A stretch of DNA of 17,669 nt. Origin: Planctomycetota bacterium (lineage in GTDB: Bacteria > Planctomycetota > B129-G9). The notes beneath the pieces were generated by a model, which searched no databases, was not told where the DNA came from, and saw only the letters and a list, made by a program, of their open reading frames with translations. Position 1 is the first letter of the stretch, and each line of letters starts with the position of its first letter. The position numbers were made by a program, and so were the translations under genes. Location of the stretch: the NCBI GenBank assembly GCA_003644325.1, contig QNCA01000002.1:1-17669 (forward strand). Direction: 5' to 3'. Below, one piece after another: positions 1 through 7,522 of this stretch.

Positions 1-30
1 CCTTCAGAGCGTCTGCGCTCCGCCCGTTCC

Positions 31-51
31 GGGTCCTCGCCCTGAGGACCC
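31..51. other. Perfect 8-bp stem, 5-nt loop hairpin
   Basis: GGGTCCTC and GAGGACCC face each other across a GCCCT loop, in the non-coding DNA downstream of tilS. Neither strand has a T-tract after the stem, so it is not a classical intrinsic terminator. It could be a factor-dependent terminator, an mRNA end-stabilising structure, or the leader of a gene lying outside the window. The rest of positions 1-155 holds no convincing gene. Confidence 0.4.
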
Positions 52-96
52 GTCAGGGTCCGAATGGGTAATGGTGACGGTCATCGGTGCGGCCTT

Positions 97-119
97 TCCA
101 AGATTCTTACATGCTCCCG
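97..119 (+). repeat. Intergenic repeat motif, copy A
   Basis: This 23-base stretch, with core TTCTTACATGCTCCC, matches the reverse complement of positions 1774-1796 at 22 of 23 bases, so it forms an inverted pair around tilS. A third, shorter copy lies at 11841-11855. Copy A also forms half of a hairpin: positions 106-119 pair with 125-138 (two mismatches) around the loop TTTGC. The family and function are not recognised. Confidence 0.65.
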
Positions 120-155
120 TTTGCCGGGTGCATGCAAGCAAGATTTGCCGTTGTT

Positions 156-1625
156 TCACTTCTTGAGTCTCGAACAAGTGAGTAAGAGCACGCCCCTTGT
201 ACCGGGAGTAATCTTGACCCGGTCGTCGATCCTGTGTCCGACGACCCATATTATCCCCTTGTGGTCGGCAACAATCGGTACCCGTCGTCTCTCCTCGGCG
301 GGCACCCTTCGCTCTGCGAGAAACTCCAGCACCTTCTTGCGCCCCGGCGCTCCGAGCGGGCGAAACTTGTCGCCCGGCATGTGATAGCGCACTTTCAGCG
401 GCGGGGTTATCTTGTCTTTGTCCACCACTTCGCGCAGGCCGCCGGTTTGTTTCCCGCCACGGCCGCGCAACTCGCGGCAGGATATCCGAACCTTGCCGTC
501 GGGCAACCGTGCCTCGCCGCCGACGGCCAGGGTTGCCGATTTCCGCGGGGGCATCCTGTCGCGCGGCTTCTCTGTTTCCTTCTGCAATCTCAGCGCCTCC
601 CTGTCTCTGATTGCCCATACGCCCGGCAGGTGCGCCTGCTTGCCGGTCGCGCCTCGCGCCAGTCTTATAAGGGCCGAGTAGTGCTTCTCGCCGAAGCCTT
701 TTAGAGGAATCCCCGCATTATCTAATATCCGTTTCAGGAGCATCTGCGACCATGCCCGGGGTCGGCCGGCCAGGATGCCCGCGGGAATTTCCAGCCGTCC
801 CTTCTTCTTCCACGTCTGGGCCGTCTTCAGGTCTTCGGCGATTCCGCCCGTGCCCGTCGCCGCCTCCAGTGTTTCGGACCATTGCCGCGCGATGTCCGCC
901 AGGCGCAGCAGCGCCTCATCTACGCAAGGGTTGTATTTGTTCCGAAGGAGGGGCAAGAGTTCATTGCGCAGGCGATTTCTGGTGAATTCCGTGCCCAGGT
1001 TGCTCGTATCGGTTTTATAGGGTTGGCCTGTTTCGCGCAGGAATGCCAAGATCTCGCTGCGGCGGATTGTCAGGAGCGGCCTGATGACGGCGGCGCTGCC
1101 GGCTCCGCGGCCGAGGTCCAACCGTCGGATTGCCGGAATGCCCCCCAGCCCCGCCACGCCGGTGCCGCGGATGATTCGGTGCAGAACCGTCTCCACCTGG
1201 TCGTCGGCGTGGTGGCCCAGCGCTATGCGAACGGGCGCTCGGGGGCGTCTGCGCGCGAGGGCGATTGCCTGCTTCCTGAATGCGTCGTACCGTACGCGAC
1301 GCGCGGCTTCTTCCAGCGAGATGCCGCCCCTTCGCGCGGCCGCGGGCACATCGACGCGCCTCACAACGAGCGGTACCCCCAGGTCACGGGCCAGTTTCTT
1401 GCAAAAGAGCGCATCCGCCTCGGCCTCGCCGCCTCTTATCAGGTGATTGAGGTGTATGGCGCTCAGTTTGGCGTCCGTTTGACCCGAGTTCTTCAGCGCG
1501 AGAAGTATCCGGAGCAGCGCCACGCTGTCCGGTCCGCCGGAAAGTCCCACCAGCGTCCGGCTGCCGGGTGGCAGCAGGTTGTGGTCGGCGCAATGTTGCA
1601 GCGTTTTTTTCAGAATGTCTTTCAT
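156..1625 (-). CDS. tilS: tRNA(Ile)-lysidine synthetase TilS
   Basis: TilS ligates lysine to the C2 of the wobble cytidine of tRNA-Ile(CAU) using ATP, so that the tRNA reads AUA as isoleucine. It is cytoplasmic and normally essential. The 489-residue product has the N-type PP-loop SGGPDS at residues 29-34, then the family stretches IHLNHLIRGGEAEAD (57-71), ALGHHADDQVETVLHR (135-150) and RNRLRNELLPLL (216-227). A C-terminal TilS_C-like region contains MPGDKFRPLGAPGRKKVLEFL (416-436). The length is at the upper end for the family. I chose the ATG at 1625 because GAGG precedes it and the PP-loop lies at the normal distance; an upstream TTG would add 33 unlikely residues. The gene is monocistronic here and divergent from the TPR gene. 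Confidence 0.93.
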   Translation of the reverse strand: MKDILKKTLQHCADHNLLPPGSRTLVGLSGGPDSVALLRILLALKNSGQTDAKLSAIHLNHLIRGGEAEADALFCKKLARDLGVPLVVRRVDVPAAARRGGISLEEAARRVRYDAFRKQAIALARRRPRAPVRIALGHHADDQVETVLHRIIRGTGVAGLGGIPAIRRLDLGRGAGSAAVIRPLLTIRRSEILAFLRETGQPYKTDTSNLGTEFTRNRLRNELLPLLRNKYNPCVDEALLRLADIARQWSETLEAATGTGGIAEDLKTAQTWKKKGRLEIPAGILAGRPRAWSQMLLKRILDNAGIPLKGFGEKHYSALIRLARGATGKQAHLPGVWAIRDREALRLQKETEKPRDRMPPRKSATLAVGGEARLPDGKVRISCRELRGRGGKQTGGLREVVDKDKITPPLKVRYHMPGDKFRPLGAPGRKKVLEFLAERRVPAEERRRVPIVADHKGIIWVVGHRIDDRVKITPGTRGVLLLTCSRLKK

Positions 1626-1655
1626 GGTCCTCGTTCGGGTTGGCACAAGGATTCC

Positions 1656-1684
1656 AGTGTATTTGGGACTTATTCGCCCGTCAA
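1656..1684 (-). promoter_or_regulatory. Probable sigma-70-type promoter of tilS
   Basis: Read on the minus strand, TTGACG (1684-1679) and TACACT (1661-1656) are separated by 17 bases. The start codon lies about 30 bases below the -10 box. The -35 box matches consensus at 5 of 6 positions and the -10 box at 4 of 6. The call is by eye only. Confidence 0.5.
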
Positions 1685-1773
1685 GATTATTCGGTGTAAT
1701 GGCGATAAGATAAGTCAAGGCCAAAACGGCGTTTCATGCGTTTAATAAGCGCCGGAGCGGCGCTGTGGGCCGC

Positions 1774-1796
1774 CGGGAGCATGTGAGAATCTTGGA
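1774..1796 (-). repeat. Intergenic repeat motif, copy B
   Basis: On the minus strand this matches copy A (97-119) at 22 of 23 bases; the core reads TTCTCACATGCTCCC. A GC-rich imperfect hairpin follows it on the same strand (about 1751-1775). It lies in the divergent spacer between tilS and the TPR gene, ending 15 bases upstream of the -35 box of the TPR promoter. It could be a regulator site or a dispersed repeat; the sequence alone does not decide. Confidence 0.65.
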
Positions 1797-1811
1797 CGAG
1801 GGCCATTTTGT

Positions 1812-1840
1812 TTGACGGCTTGCCGGGGGCTTGTTACTAT
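1812..1840 (+). promoter_or_regulatory. Probable sigma-70-type promoter of the TPR gene
   Basis: TTGACG (1812-1817) and TACTAT (1835-1840) are separated by 17 bases. TG at 1832-1833, one base before the -10 box, makes it an extended -10. Predicted transcription starts near 1847, leaving a leader of about 60 bases before the ATG at 1908. Confidence 0.6.
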
Positions 1841-1907
1841 CTTGCAATCAAACCTTGTTTCCACAACGAAGCGGATGTCTGTGGCCATGAGCAAAGGAGA
1901 GTCAACG

Positions 1908-4900
1908 ATGTCAAAATCCATAAGTATCAGAAGAGCGAGTGTGATGGTGGTGGTTTCGCTGGCGTTCTTGGCGCTGCCTCTGGGTCGTCTGGCCTTTGCG
2001 CCGCCCGAGGGACCTGCCGACCCCACCACAATTCGAAGGCTTGTCGATGAGGCCGACCACAGGCTGAAGAGAGGCCGGTTCCAGGATGCGCTGGCGTACG
2101 CGGAAGCGGCGCTGGAGAAAGACAAGGACAATGTCCCGGCTCACCAGGTAAGGGCCGAGGTGTGCGCCATCTGGCGCATCGAATACAACAAGAAGGCGCT
2201 GGAGGAAAGCAAGAAGGCGCTGGCCGCTCAGGGGGCGCAGATACCGGAGATAGTGCTCTTCATGGATCAGATAAATTCAGGCCAGGCCGACAAGGTCAAG
2301 GAAACGATAAGAGACATCATCGGGAAGAATCCTGATACCGCCCGCAGGAGTCTTTACTGCTACATCCTTTCACGCGCCAGCGCGAAACAGGGCAAAGGCG
2401 AAGTTGCGATGACCGAACTCAGCGATGCTCTGGGTTGGGACCCTGCCTTCGAGCAGGCATATCATGACCTTGCAAATATCTATGTGCAACTCGGCAACAC
2501 GGATCTCGCCGAACGACTGTGTAATCGCCTCCTGAACCGCAATCCCGGCAACCGGGAGTGGCATCTGCTCATGGCGTCGGTGGAAGTCCGCTCGAACAAA
2601 ACCGCCGCGGCCAAGCGAATCGCCAACCGCGTGCTCGAAAGCCTGGAAGGCGTTGAAGAAGGCCGCAACCTGGGACTTGCTTACTATGTTCTGGCCTCTG
2701 CAGACTACCGGGACTATGAGAGGCTGCCCGAAACGGAAGAGTTGAACGAATACCTTGAGGATTCCCGTAAAGCGCTCAGAAAGGTTAGCGAAGAAACCGG
2801 CGCCGACGAGAAACTCGCCGCGCTTGAGGACTCCCTTCGCAAGGCGCTGCCCTTCGTCGTTGACCGCGAGATTATCAGGGATGTCAGGGATAAAATCCTC
2901 GAAGCAAGAAAAAAGGAAGATGCGAAGGACAAGGCCGCCCTCGCCGAGGAGGCAATCGAACCCATGGAGGCCCTGCTCAAAAAAATCCTCAAGCAGAAGG
3001 GAGAACTCCTGAAGGATGCGCTGGCTAACGCGGACAAGGCCATAAAGGCGGATAAACTTCTGGCGGAGCCTTACGCGCTGCTGGCCGGATATTACACCGG
3101 GCGGGGCGATTTGGAAAAGGCCGCGCAGCAGTACGAAAAATATCTGGCCATTCGCAAAGACGCCCGGAATTATCAATATATGCTCGGGCTCATCCGCCTG
3201 GCGCAAGGCAAGATGGATAAAGCGAAAGGCGTCTTTGCCGAAATTAAGGACGACAAAGGCGAAAAGCACGAACTGGCCTATGTCGGTGAAGCGCTCCTGG
3301 CCGGCCTGGAAGGCAAAGCCGACGCCGCCCGTAGGGAATACGAAGCGCTGGCCGCATTGCGCGACAAGGATGACCGCGGTGAGTGGGCCATGCTCGAACT
3401 CATGCTGGCCCATGCCTGCTATGCCCAGAATAAACCCGATGACGCAAAGCCGCACCTGGAAAAAGGCGTTTCCGCCCTGGGCGGATTGATGATGAGTGAC
3501 GACACCGACTACGCGGCGCTGCTCGGCGTTTCCGACGCCGGGGCGCTTGGAAGGCTCAATCTTTCACTGGCATTGTCCGCCGTGGGCCTGCCGGAGCAGG
3601 CCCTGATAGAGTGCAGGAAATTCCGCGAGGCTGCGCCCGACAGCGTGGCGGGTCGCTTCCTCGAATTCATGTTAATTGTGCAAAAGCCGGAACGTCGTAA
3701 AGAGGCCGAGCGGTTGATCAAGGGGCTCAAGGATGCGTTCGCCGCGAAAGACAAGAAAAACGTGACGCCCAATCTGGCCGCCGCGATGCTCTATAACGGC
3801 CTCTCGGCCGCGGAGCCGGATACGGTCAAACGCGAAGACCTGGAAGAACGGGCTATCAGGGAATACAAAGAGGCGCTCGAGAAGGACGCCTCATGCGGCG
3901 ATGCCTACGTCGCCCTCGCCCGGACATACGCGAGGCGCGGCCAGGTCAAGAAGGCGGAGGAACTTGTCGAAAAAGGCCTGGAACGAGTCGTCGGCAACAA
4001 GACATTGCTCGATATGTACATGGAACTCGTGGCGATGGACCGCACAACCACCAGCCGGAAATACATCTCGATTTATGAAAAGTTCAATACAAAGGTCGAA
4101 TCCTCGATGAGGGAGGACATCGACCGGCAAGCCGGAGTTATGGCGCTGGCCGATTACTACCGCAAGTTGGGCCGCAACAGGGAGGCAAGAAAACAGTATG
4201 AGAAAGTCATAAACCGAATTGAGATCATCGAGGACGCCGGTGAACTGAAGAGAAAGCGCAGGCAATACCTTTCCGCTTACGTCGCCTTGCGCGAGTTGAG
4301 CCTGGCCGAGAGCGAAGTTGACAAAGCCAGGAAGTACAACGCGGAGATAAAGAAAATCAAGGAGGACTTTCCGGGCACCGACCATTTCGAAGGTCTGTGC
4401 AGGCTGATCGAGGGCAAAGACGACGAGGCCGTGAAGGCGTTTGAAAGAGAGGTTGCCCTCGGCAGGCTGAGCATGGACGGCGTCATGTCTCGCGCCGGAA
4501 TGGCGCTCATCGCCCTGAAGACGGCCACCAGCAGGGAGCAACTCTCCCGGGTTGTCCTCGACCATATTGACCGCGCACAGGAACTCGTTGATAAAATGCG
4601 CGAACGCGAGTCGTTGTTCGGCGGCAACCCCGAAAAAATGATTATGGCCGGCGGATACCTGTCCTTTATGAGGGCGTGCACGTTTCTGGCGCAGGGCCGC
4701 GCCAGAGAAATACAAAACGCCGCCGATATCCTTAACATGACGTCCGTGCTGTTCCCCGGCGCGGAGGGATGGACGGCCACGGAAACGACCGCCTTCAAGG
4801 GCATAAACCTGAAAGCGGTCATCAAGGGCTGGAAGACGAAAAACAACTTCTACGACCTCGCGGCGGGGGCCTATTACCTCGGTCGGGGCCTTTATGCGGA

Positions 4901-5801
4901 AGCATCGAAACACCTCAGTGCGGAACTCGAGACAAACCCCGATAACTTCATCGCGCTGCTGTTCAAGGCGCGCGCCGAGATAGCGCTGGGCAACGAACAG
5001 ACCGCCATCGACATCCTCAAGGAGTGCCAGCAAAAAGAGGACGGCAAGTTCATCCCGGCATATAGCACGCTGTTTAGCATTTACGTGAGGCGGGATGTAA
5101 AACCGCACGAGGAGATCATCGAACTGCTTGAGAAGATGTCCGGGCTGGACTCGCGGTTCCGCTTCAATCTCGCCAGGTACTACGAACAGTATTACGAAGC
5201 GCCGCAGGACTCCGACATCGACAAGTACGAACTTGCCTTGAAGGAGTACGACAAACTCTGTGCCGAGGAAGACCTGCCCGGCCGCTGGAGCGCGCTGAAC
5301 TCCGCCGCATGGCTCCGTGCGGAACACTTTGACGACAAGAACGATGAACTCCTGAAAGCCGAGAAACAGGTATTGAAGGCCATCGAACTCTTCAAGAAAA
5401 ACGCCCCTCCGGAACCTTACATCAGGACCCCGGCCGGCCGCAATTACATGATGTCGATGGCCACAATCCGGGATACTTACGGGTGGGTGTTGTACAAGCA
5501 GGCCGGGAACGCCGCCGGGGATGCAAAACTTCAAAAACTGGAGAAGGCCTCCGAGATTTTTGAAGAATGTCTGCAATCGCTGTCGATTAATCCACGGCAG
5601 TCTTCTCTGCCGATGGTGCTCTACCACCAGGCTGTAGTGTACGACGCCCTGCGGGAATTGGCCGGAGATGATAAGGACAAGGCCGACAAGTACAAAAAGG
5701 ATGCCGTTGATGTTCTGAAAAGAGCGGTAACCTACACACGCTTCGAGGAAAGGACGAAGGCCAGGGAACTTCTTGACAAACTGGAAGCCCTGGGCGATTA
5801 G
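1908..5801 (+). CDS. Large exported tetratricopeptide-repeat protein
   Basis: The 1297-residue product begins with a basic n-region and hydrophobic core (residues 1-31, MSKSISIRRA then VMVVVSLAFLALPLG), read as a signal peptide or N-terminal anchor, so the bulk is probably periplasmic. The rest is almost entirely helical with many TPR-like units. The clearest start near residues 45, 179, 384, 661, 748 and 983, each with the A-x-Y/L-x-x-G/A-x-Y spacing and a conserved small residue in the second helix. Highly charged K/E/D-rich linkers separate them. No catalytic domain is visible. I chose the ATG at 1908 because AAAGGAGA lies 8 bases upstream and the signal peptide starts right there; longer upstream starts have no such site. 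TPR arrays usually scaffold protein complexes, but the partner here is unknown. The gene is monocistronic, with its own promoter and terminator. Similar giant TPR proteins are common in Planctomycetes-like genomes (recalled, not checked). Confidence 0.85.
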   Translation: MSKSISIRRASVMVVVSLAFLALPLGRLAFAPPEGPADPTTIRRLVDEADHRLKRGRFQDALAYAEAALEKDKDNVPAHQVRAEVCAIWRIEYNKKALEESKKALAAQGAQIPEIVLFMDQINSGQADKVKETIRDIIGKNPDTARRSLYCYILSRASAKQGKGEVAMTELSDALGWDPAFEQAYHDLANIYVQLGNTDLAERLCNRLLNRNPGNREWHLLMASVEVRSNKTAAAKRIANRVLESLEGVEEGRNLGLAYYVLASADYRDYERLPETEELNEYLEDSRKALRKVSEETGADEKLAALEDSLRKALPFVVDREIIRDVRDKILEARKKEDAKDKAALAEEAIEPMEALLKKILKQKGELLKDALANADKAIKADKLLAEPYALLAGYYTGRGDLEKAAQQYEKYLAIRKDARNYQYMLGLIRLAQGKMDKAKGVFAEIKDDKGEKHELAYVGEALLAGLEGKADAARREYEALAALRDKDDRGEWAMLELMLAHACYAQNKPDDAKPHLEKGVSALGGLMMSDDTDYAALLGVSDAGALGRLNLSLALSAVGLPEQALIECRKFREAAPDSVAGRFLEFMLIVQKPERRKEAERLIKGLKDAFAAKDKKNVTPNLAAAMLYNGLSAAEPDTVKREDLEERAIREYKEALEKDASCGDAYVALARTYARRGQVKKAEELVEKGLERVVGNKTLLDMYMELVAMDRTTTSRKYISIYEKFNTKVESSMREDIDRQAGVMALADYYRKLGRNREARKQYEKVINRIEIIEDAGELKRKRRQYLSAYVALRELSLAESEVDKARKYNAEIKKIKEDFPGTDHFEGLCRLIEGKDDEAVKAFEREVALGRLSMDGVMSRAGMALIALKTATSREQLSRVVLDHIDRAQELVDKMRERESLFGGNPEKMIMAGGYLSFMRACTFLAQGRAREIQNAADILNMTSVLFPGAEGWTATETTAFKGINLKAVIKGWKTKNNFYDLAAGAYYLGRGLYAEASKHLSAELETNPDNFIALLFKARAEIALGNEQTAIDILKECQQKEDGKFIPAYSTLFSIYVRRDVKPHEEIIELLEKMSGLDSRFRFNLARYYEQYYEAPQDSDIDKYELALKEYDKLCAEEDLPGRWSALNSAAWLRAEHFDDKNDELLKAEKQVLKAIELFKKNAPPEPYIRTPAGRNYMMSMATIRDTYGWVLYKQAGNAAGDAKLQKLEKASEIFEECLQSLSINPRQSSLPMVLYHQAVVYDALRELAGDDKDKADKYKKDAVDVLKRAVTYTRFEERTKARELLDKLEALGD

Positions 5802-5830
5802 AACGAGAACCCGTAACGCAGACCCGACCG

Positions 5831-5855
5831 GGGTCCCCGGGGCATGCCGGGACCC
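5831..5855 (+). terminator. GC-rich hairpin after the TPR gene
   Basis: GGGTCCC (5831-5837) and GGGACCC (5849-5855) form a stem that extends inwards with one bulged C and is followed by TTT. It is the first of two stacked hairpins after the TPR stop codon. Alone it would be a weak terminator because the T-run is short. Confidence 0.45.
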
Positions 5856-5876
5856 TTTCGCGCACAGTGACGCATT

Positions 5877-5907
5877 GCCGGGCGCCCGAGACGGCGCCCG
5901 GCTTTTT
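5877..5907 (+). terminator. Intrinsic terminator of the TPR gene
   Basis: A perfect 10-bp stem, GCCGGGCGCC (5877-5886) with GGCGCCCGGC (5893-5902), closes a 6-base loop and is followed directly by TTTTT (5903-5907). This is a textbook rho-independent terminator for plus-strand transcription. It separates the TPR gene from the radC promoter 18 bases further on. Confidence 0.88.
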
Positions 5908-5924
5908 CGCATCTCCAACTCTCG

Positions 5925-5953
5925 TTGACTTATGCGCGCCCGGGCCATAAAAT
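5925..5953 (+). promoter_or_regulatory. Probable sigma-70-type promoter of the radC operon
   Basis: TTGACT (5925-5930) and TAAAAT (5948-5953) are separated by 17 bases, each one base off consensus. Transcription would start near 5960, giving a very short leader before the start codon at 5978. Confidence 0.65.
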
Positions 5954-5977
5954 CCGCGTAAAACAAATCCGGAGTAA

Positions 5978-6997
5978 ATGAGAGTGGATTATTCAAAAGC
6001 CTGCGAAGTCTATCGTGTCGTCAAGAAGAGCGGCTATCCCCGCCGTGCCGTGGTGAAAGAGGAGCCGCCCGACCGGGCGAGGGCGGAGATAGCGCGATTC
6101 CTCCATCGTGTCGGCGTGGCAAAGAACCGGCGGCAAATCGAGGAAAAACTCGATGACATCGTGGGAGAAATCTGCCGCTTTGCGGGCGACCCGTGCGACC
6201 GCCTGTGCCTTACGCTGGCATCCGTTTGTGCGGACTCCGATTCATGCGCCGCTGTCTGCGGTGAGCGGCCCGACTGCGCCCGTTGCGACTTGACCGCTAT
6301 ATGCGATTATTACAATCGAAGGCCGTCCCTCAAGGACCTCCCGGAAGACGAGCGCCCCAGGGAGAGACTCGTTGCGAAGGGAGCGCGGACCTTGAGCGAC
6401 GCCGAACTGCTCGCCATACTCCTGCGCAGCGGTTCCGCCGGCGAGAGCGCCGTCGAACTCGCCCGGAGGCTGCTCGCGAAATTCGGCGATTTCAGGCGCC
6501 TCGGCAACATGACCGTCAGGGAACTCCGCAAGGTCAAGGGTATAGGCCTCGCCAAGGCCGCGGAGATAAAGGCCGCAATGGAAATAGCAAAGCGGTACGC
6601 GGCCCTCGATGCAAAGGCCGGCGCGCAGTTTTCCGACAGCAGGGCCGTCTATCGCTACTTCCGCGCCAGGCTGTGCGACGAAAAGACGGAGCAGTTCTGG
6701 TTGATAATGTTGGACAGCAAGAACCGCATTATGCGCGAAGAAATGATATCGCAGGGCTCCCTTACCTCCAGCCTGGTACATCCCCGGGAGGCCTTCAAGC
6801 CCGCCATACGCGAGTCCGCCGCCGCGGTCATCTTTGTTCACAACCACCCCTCGGGCGATCCCTCGCCCAGCCGCGACGACAGGGACCTGACCGGCAGGCT
6901 GGCCAAGACCGGCGAACTCATCGGCATACGAGTGCTGGACCACGTGATAACCGGCGAGAAGACCTTCTACAGTTTTGCAGACAAGGGCATGCTGTGA
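5978..6997 (+). CDS. radC: RadC-family protein with a cysteine-rich N-terminal extension
   Basis: The C-terminal two thirds is a canonical RadC: a helix-hairpin-helix region with VKGIGLAKAAEIKAA (186-200), then a JAB1/MPN-type metalloprotease-like domain with HPREAFKPA (268-276) and HNHPSGDP (288-295). The JAMM residues H288, H290 and D301 are intact, so a metal site is expected. The biochemical role of RadC is unsettled; the link to DNA repair is historical. The protein has 339 residues against about 225 for typical RadC. Its first roughly 115 residues carry nine cysteines, ending in C94-x5-C100-x2-C103-x5-C109. This resembles the [4Fe-4S] loop at the end of endonuclease III (C-x6-C-x2-C-x5-C). 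The ATG at 5978 follows GGAG by only 3 bases; the GTG at 5984 is an alternative two codons in. It heads an operon and overlaps ogt by 4 bases. Confidence 0.9.
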   Translation: MRVDYSKACEVYRVVKKSGYPRRAVVKEEPPDRARAEIARFLHRVGVAKNRRQIEEKLDDIVGEICRFAGDPCDRLCLTLASVCADSDSCAAVCGERPDCARCDLTAICDYYNRRPSLKDLPEDERPRERLVAKGARTLSDAELLAILLRSGSAGESAVELARRLLAKFGDFRRLGNMTVRELRKVKGIGLAKAAEIKAAMEIAKRYAALDAKAGAQFSDSRAVYRYFRARLCDEKTEQFWLIMLDSKNRIMREEMISQGSLTSSLVHPREAFKPAIRESAAAVIFVHNHPSGDPSPSRDDRDLTGRLAKTGELIGIRVLDHVITGEKTFYSFADKGML

Positions 6998-7518
6998 GCA
7001 AAAAACGGGCTGACAGGCGGGAACCCGCGCAGACCCGCGCGTACGTCTTCAGCACGGCGTGGGGGTGGTGCGGCGTGAAGGTTTCCCGCAGAGGACTTGT
7101 GCGGGTCGTCATCCCCGGCGTGTACGGCAGGGAAGAACTCCGGCGCATGCTCGGCGCGGTGTCCACCGGCGAGCAACCCGCGGTTGTCAAATCGCTGTGC
7201 GACTACTTTGCCGGCAAGCGGCCCTCTTTTGACGTTCCTCTCGACCTTGCCGGTCATACCGACTTTGAACGGGCCGTGTACCGCGAAGTTGCGAGACTGC
7301 CCTATGGCCGGACCGCCTCCTACGGCGAGATTGCGCGCAGGGTCGGCCGCCCGGGCGCGGCGCGCGCGGTCGGCACGGCAATGGCCCGCAACCCCGTGCC
7401 TATCGTCGTCCCCTGCCACAGGGTAATCCGCAGTGACGGCGGGCTCGGCGGGTTCTCGCTGCGCGGCGGCACTGCGATGAAGCAAAAACTGCTCGCCCTT
7501 GAAAGACAAAGGACGTGA
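6994..7518 (+). CDS. ogt: Methylated-DNA--protein-cysteine S-methyltransferase
   Basis: This suicide enzyme transfers the alkyl group from O6-alkylguanine (and O4-alkylthymine) in DNA to its own cysteine. The 174-residue protein shows the helix-turn-helix and active-site block of the family: FERAVYREVARLPYGRTASYGEIA (91-114), the arginine-finger region GRPGAARAVGTAM (118-130), the active site PCHRVI (140-145, nucleophile C141), and GGLGGFSLRGG (149-159). The N-terminal ribonuclease-H-like domain is short and divergent, as in Ogt rather than Ada. I chose the GTG at 6994: it overlaps the radC stop as GTGA, AAGGG lies about 6 bases upstream, and the open frame further upstream only shadows radC. 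Translational coupling to radC is likely. The DUF362 gene starts 4 bases after the stop. Confidence 0.92.
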   Translation: MSKKRADRREPAQTRAYVFSTAWGWCGVKVSRRGLVRVVIPGVYGREELRRMLGAVSTGEQPAVVKSLCDYFAGKRPSFDVPLDLAGHTDFERAVYREVARLPYGRTASYGEIARRVGRPGAARAVGTAMARNPVPIVVPCHRVIRSDGGLGGFSLRGGTAMKQKLLALERQRT

Positions 7519-7522
7519 AACA

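Noticed and set aside
4..84. Short minus-strand frame of 26 codons starting with ATG at 84
   Set aside because: Too short, hairpin-rich DNA, no recognisable motif; more likely non-coding DNA after tilS.
73..85. Degenerate GGTGACAGTCACC-like unit (GGTGACGGTCATC)
   Set aside because: Two mismatches and no paired copy; cannot be told from chance without a genome-wide count.
4..618. Minus-strand open frame of 204 codons
   Set aside because: Lies out of frame over the 3' half of tilS. Composition is Arg/Gly/Ala-rich and shadow-like, with no family motif.
3891..5996. 701-codon open frame antisense to the TPR gene
   Set aside because: Created by the GC-biased codon use of the real gene. The plus-strand frame has a signal peptide, a ribosome site and TPR repeats, and the antisense frame crosses the terminator and promoter.
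6283..6993. N-terminal extension of the ogt reading frame
   Set aside because: Only a frame-shifted shadow of radC; ogt starts at the GTG overlapping the radC stop.
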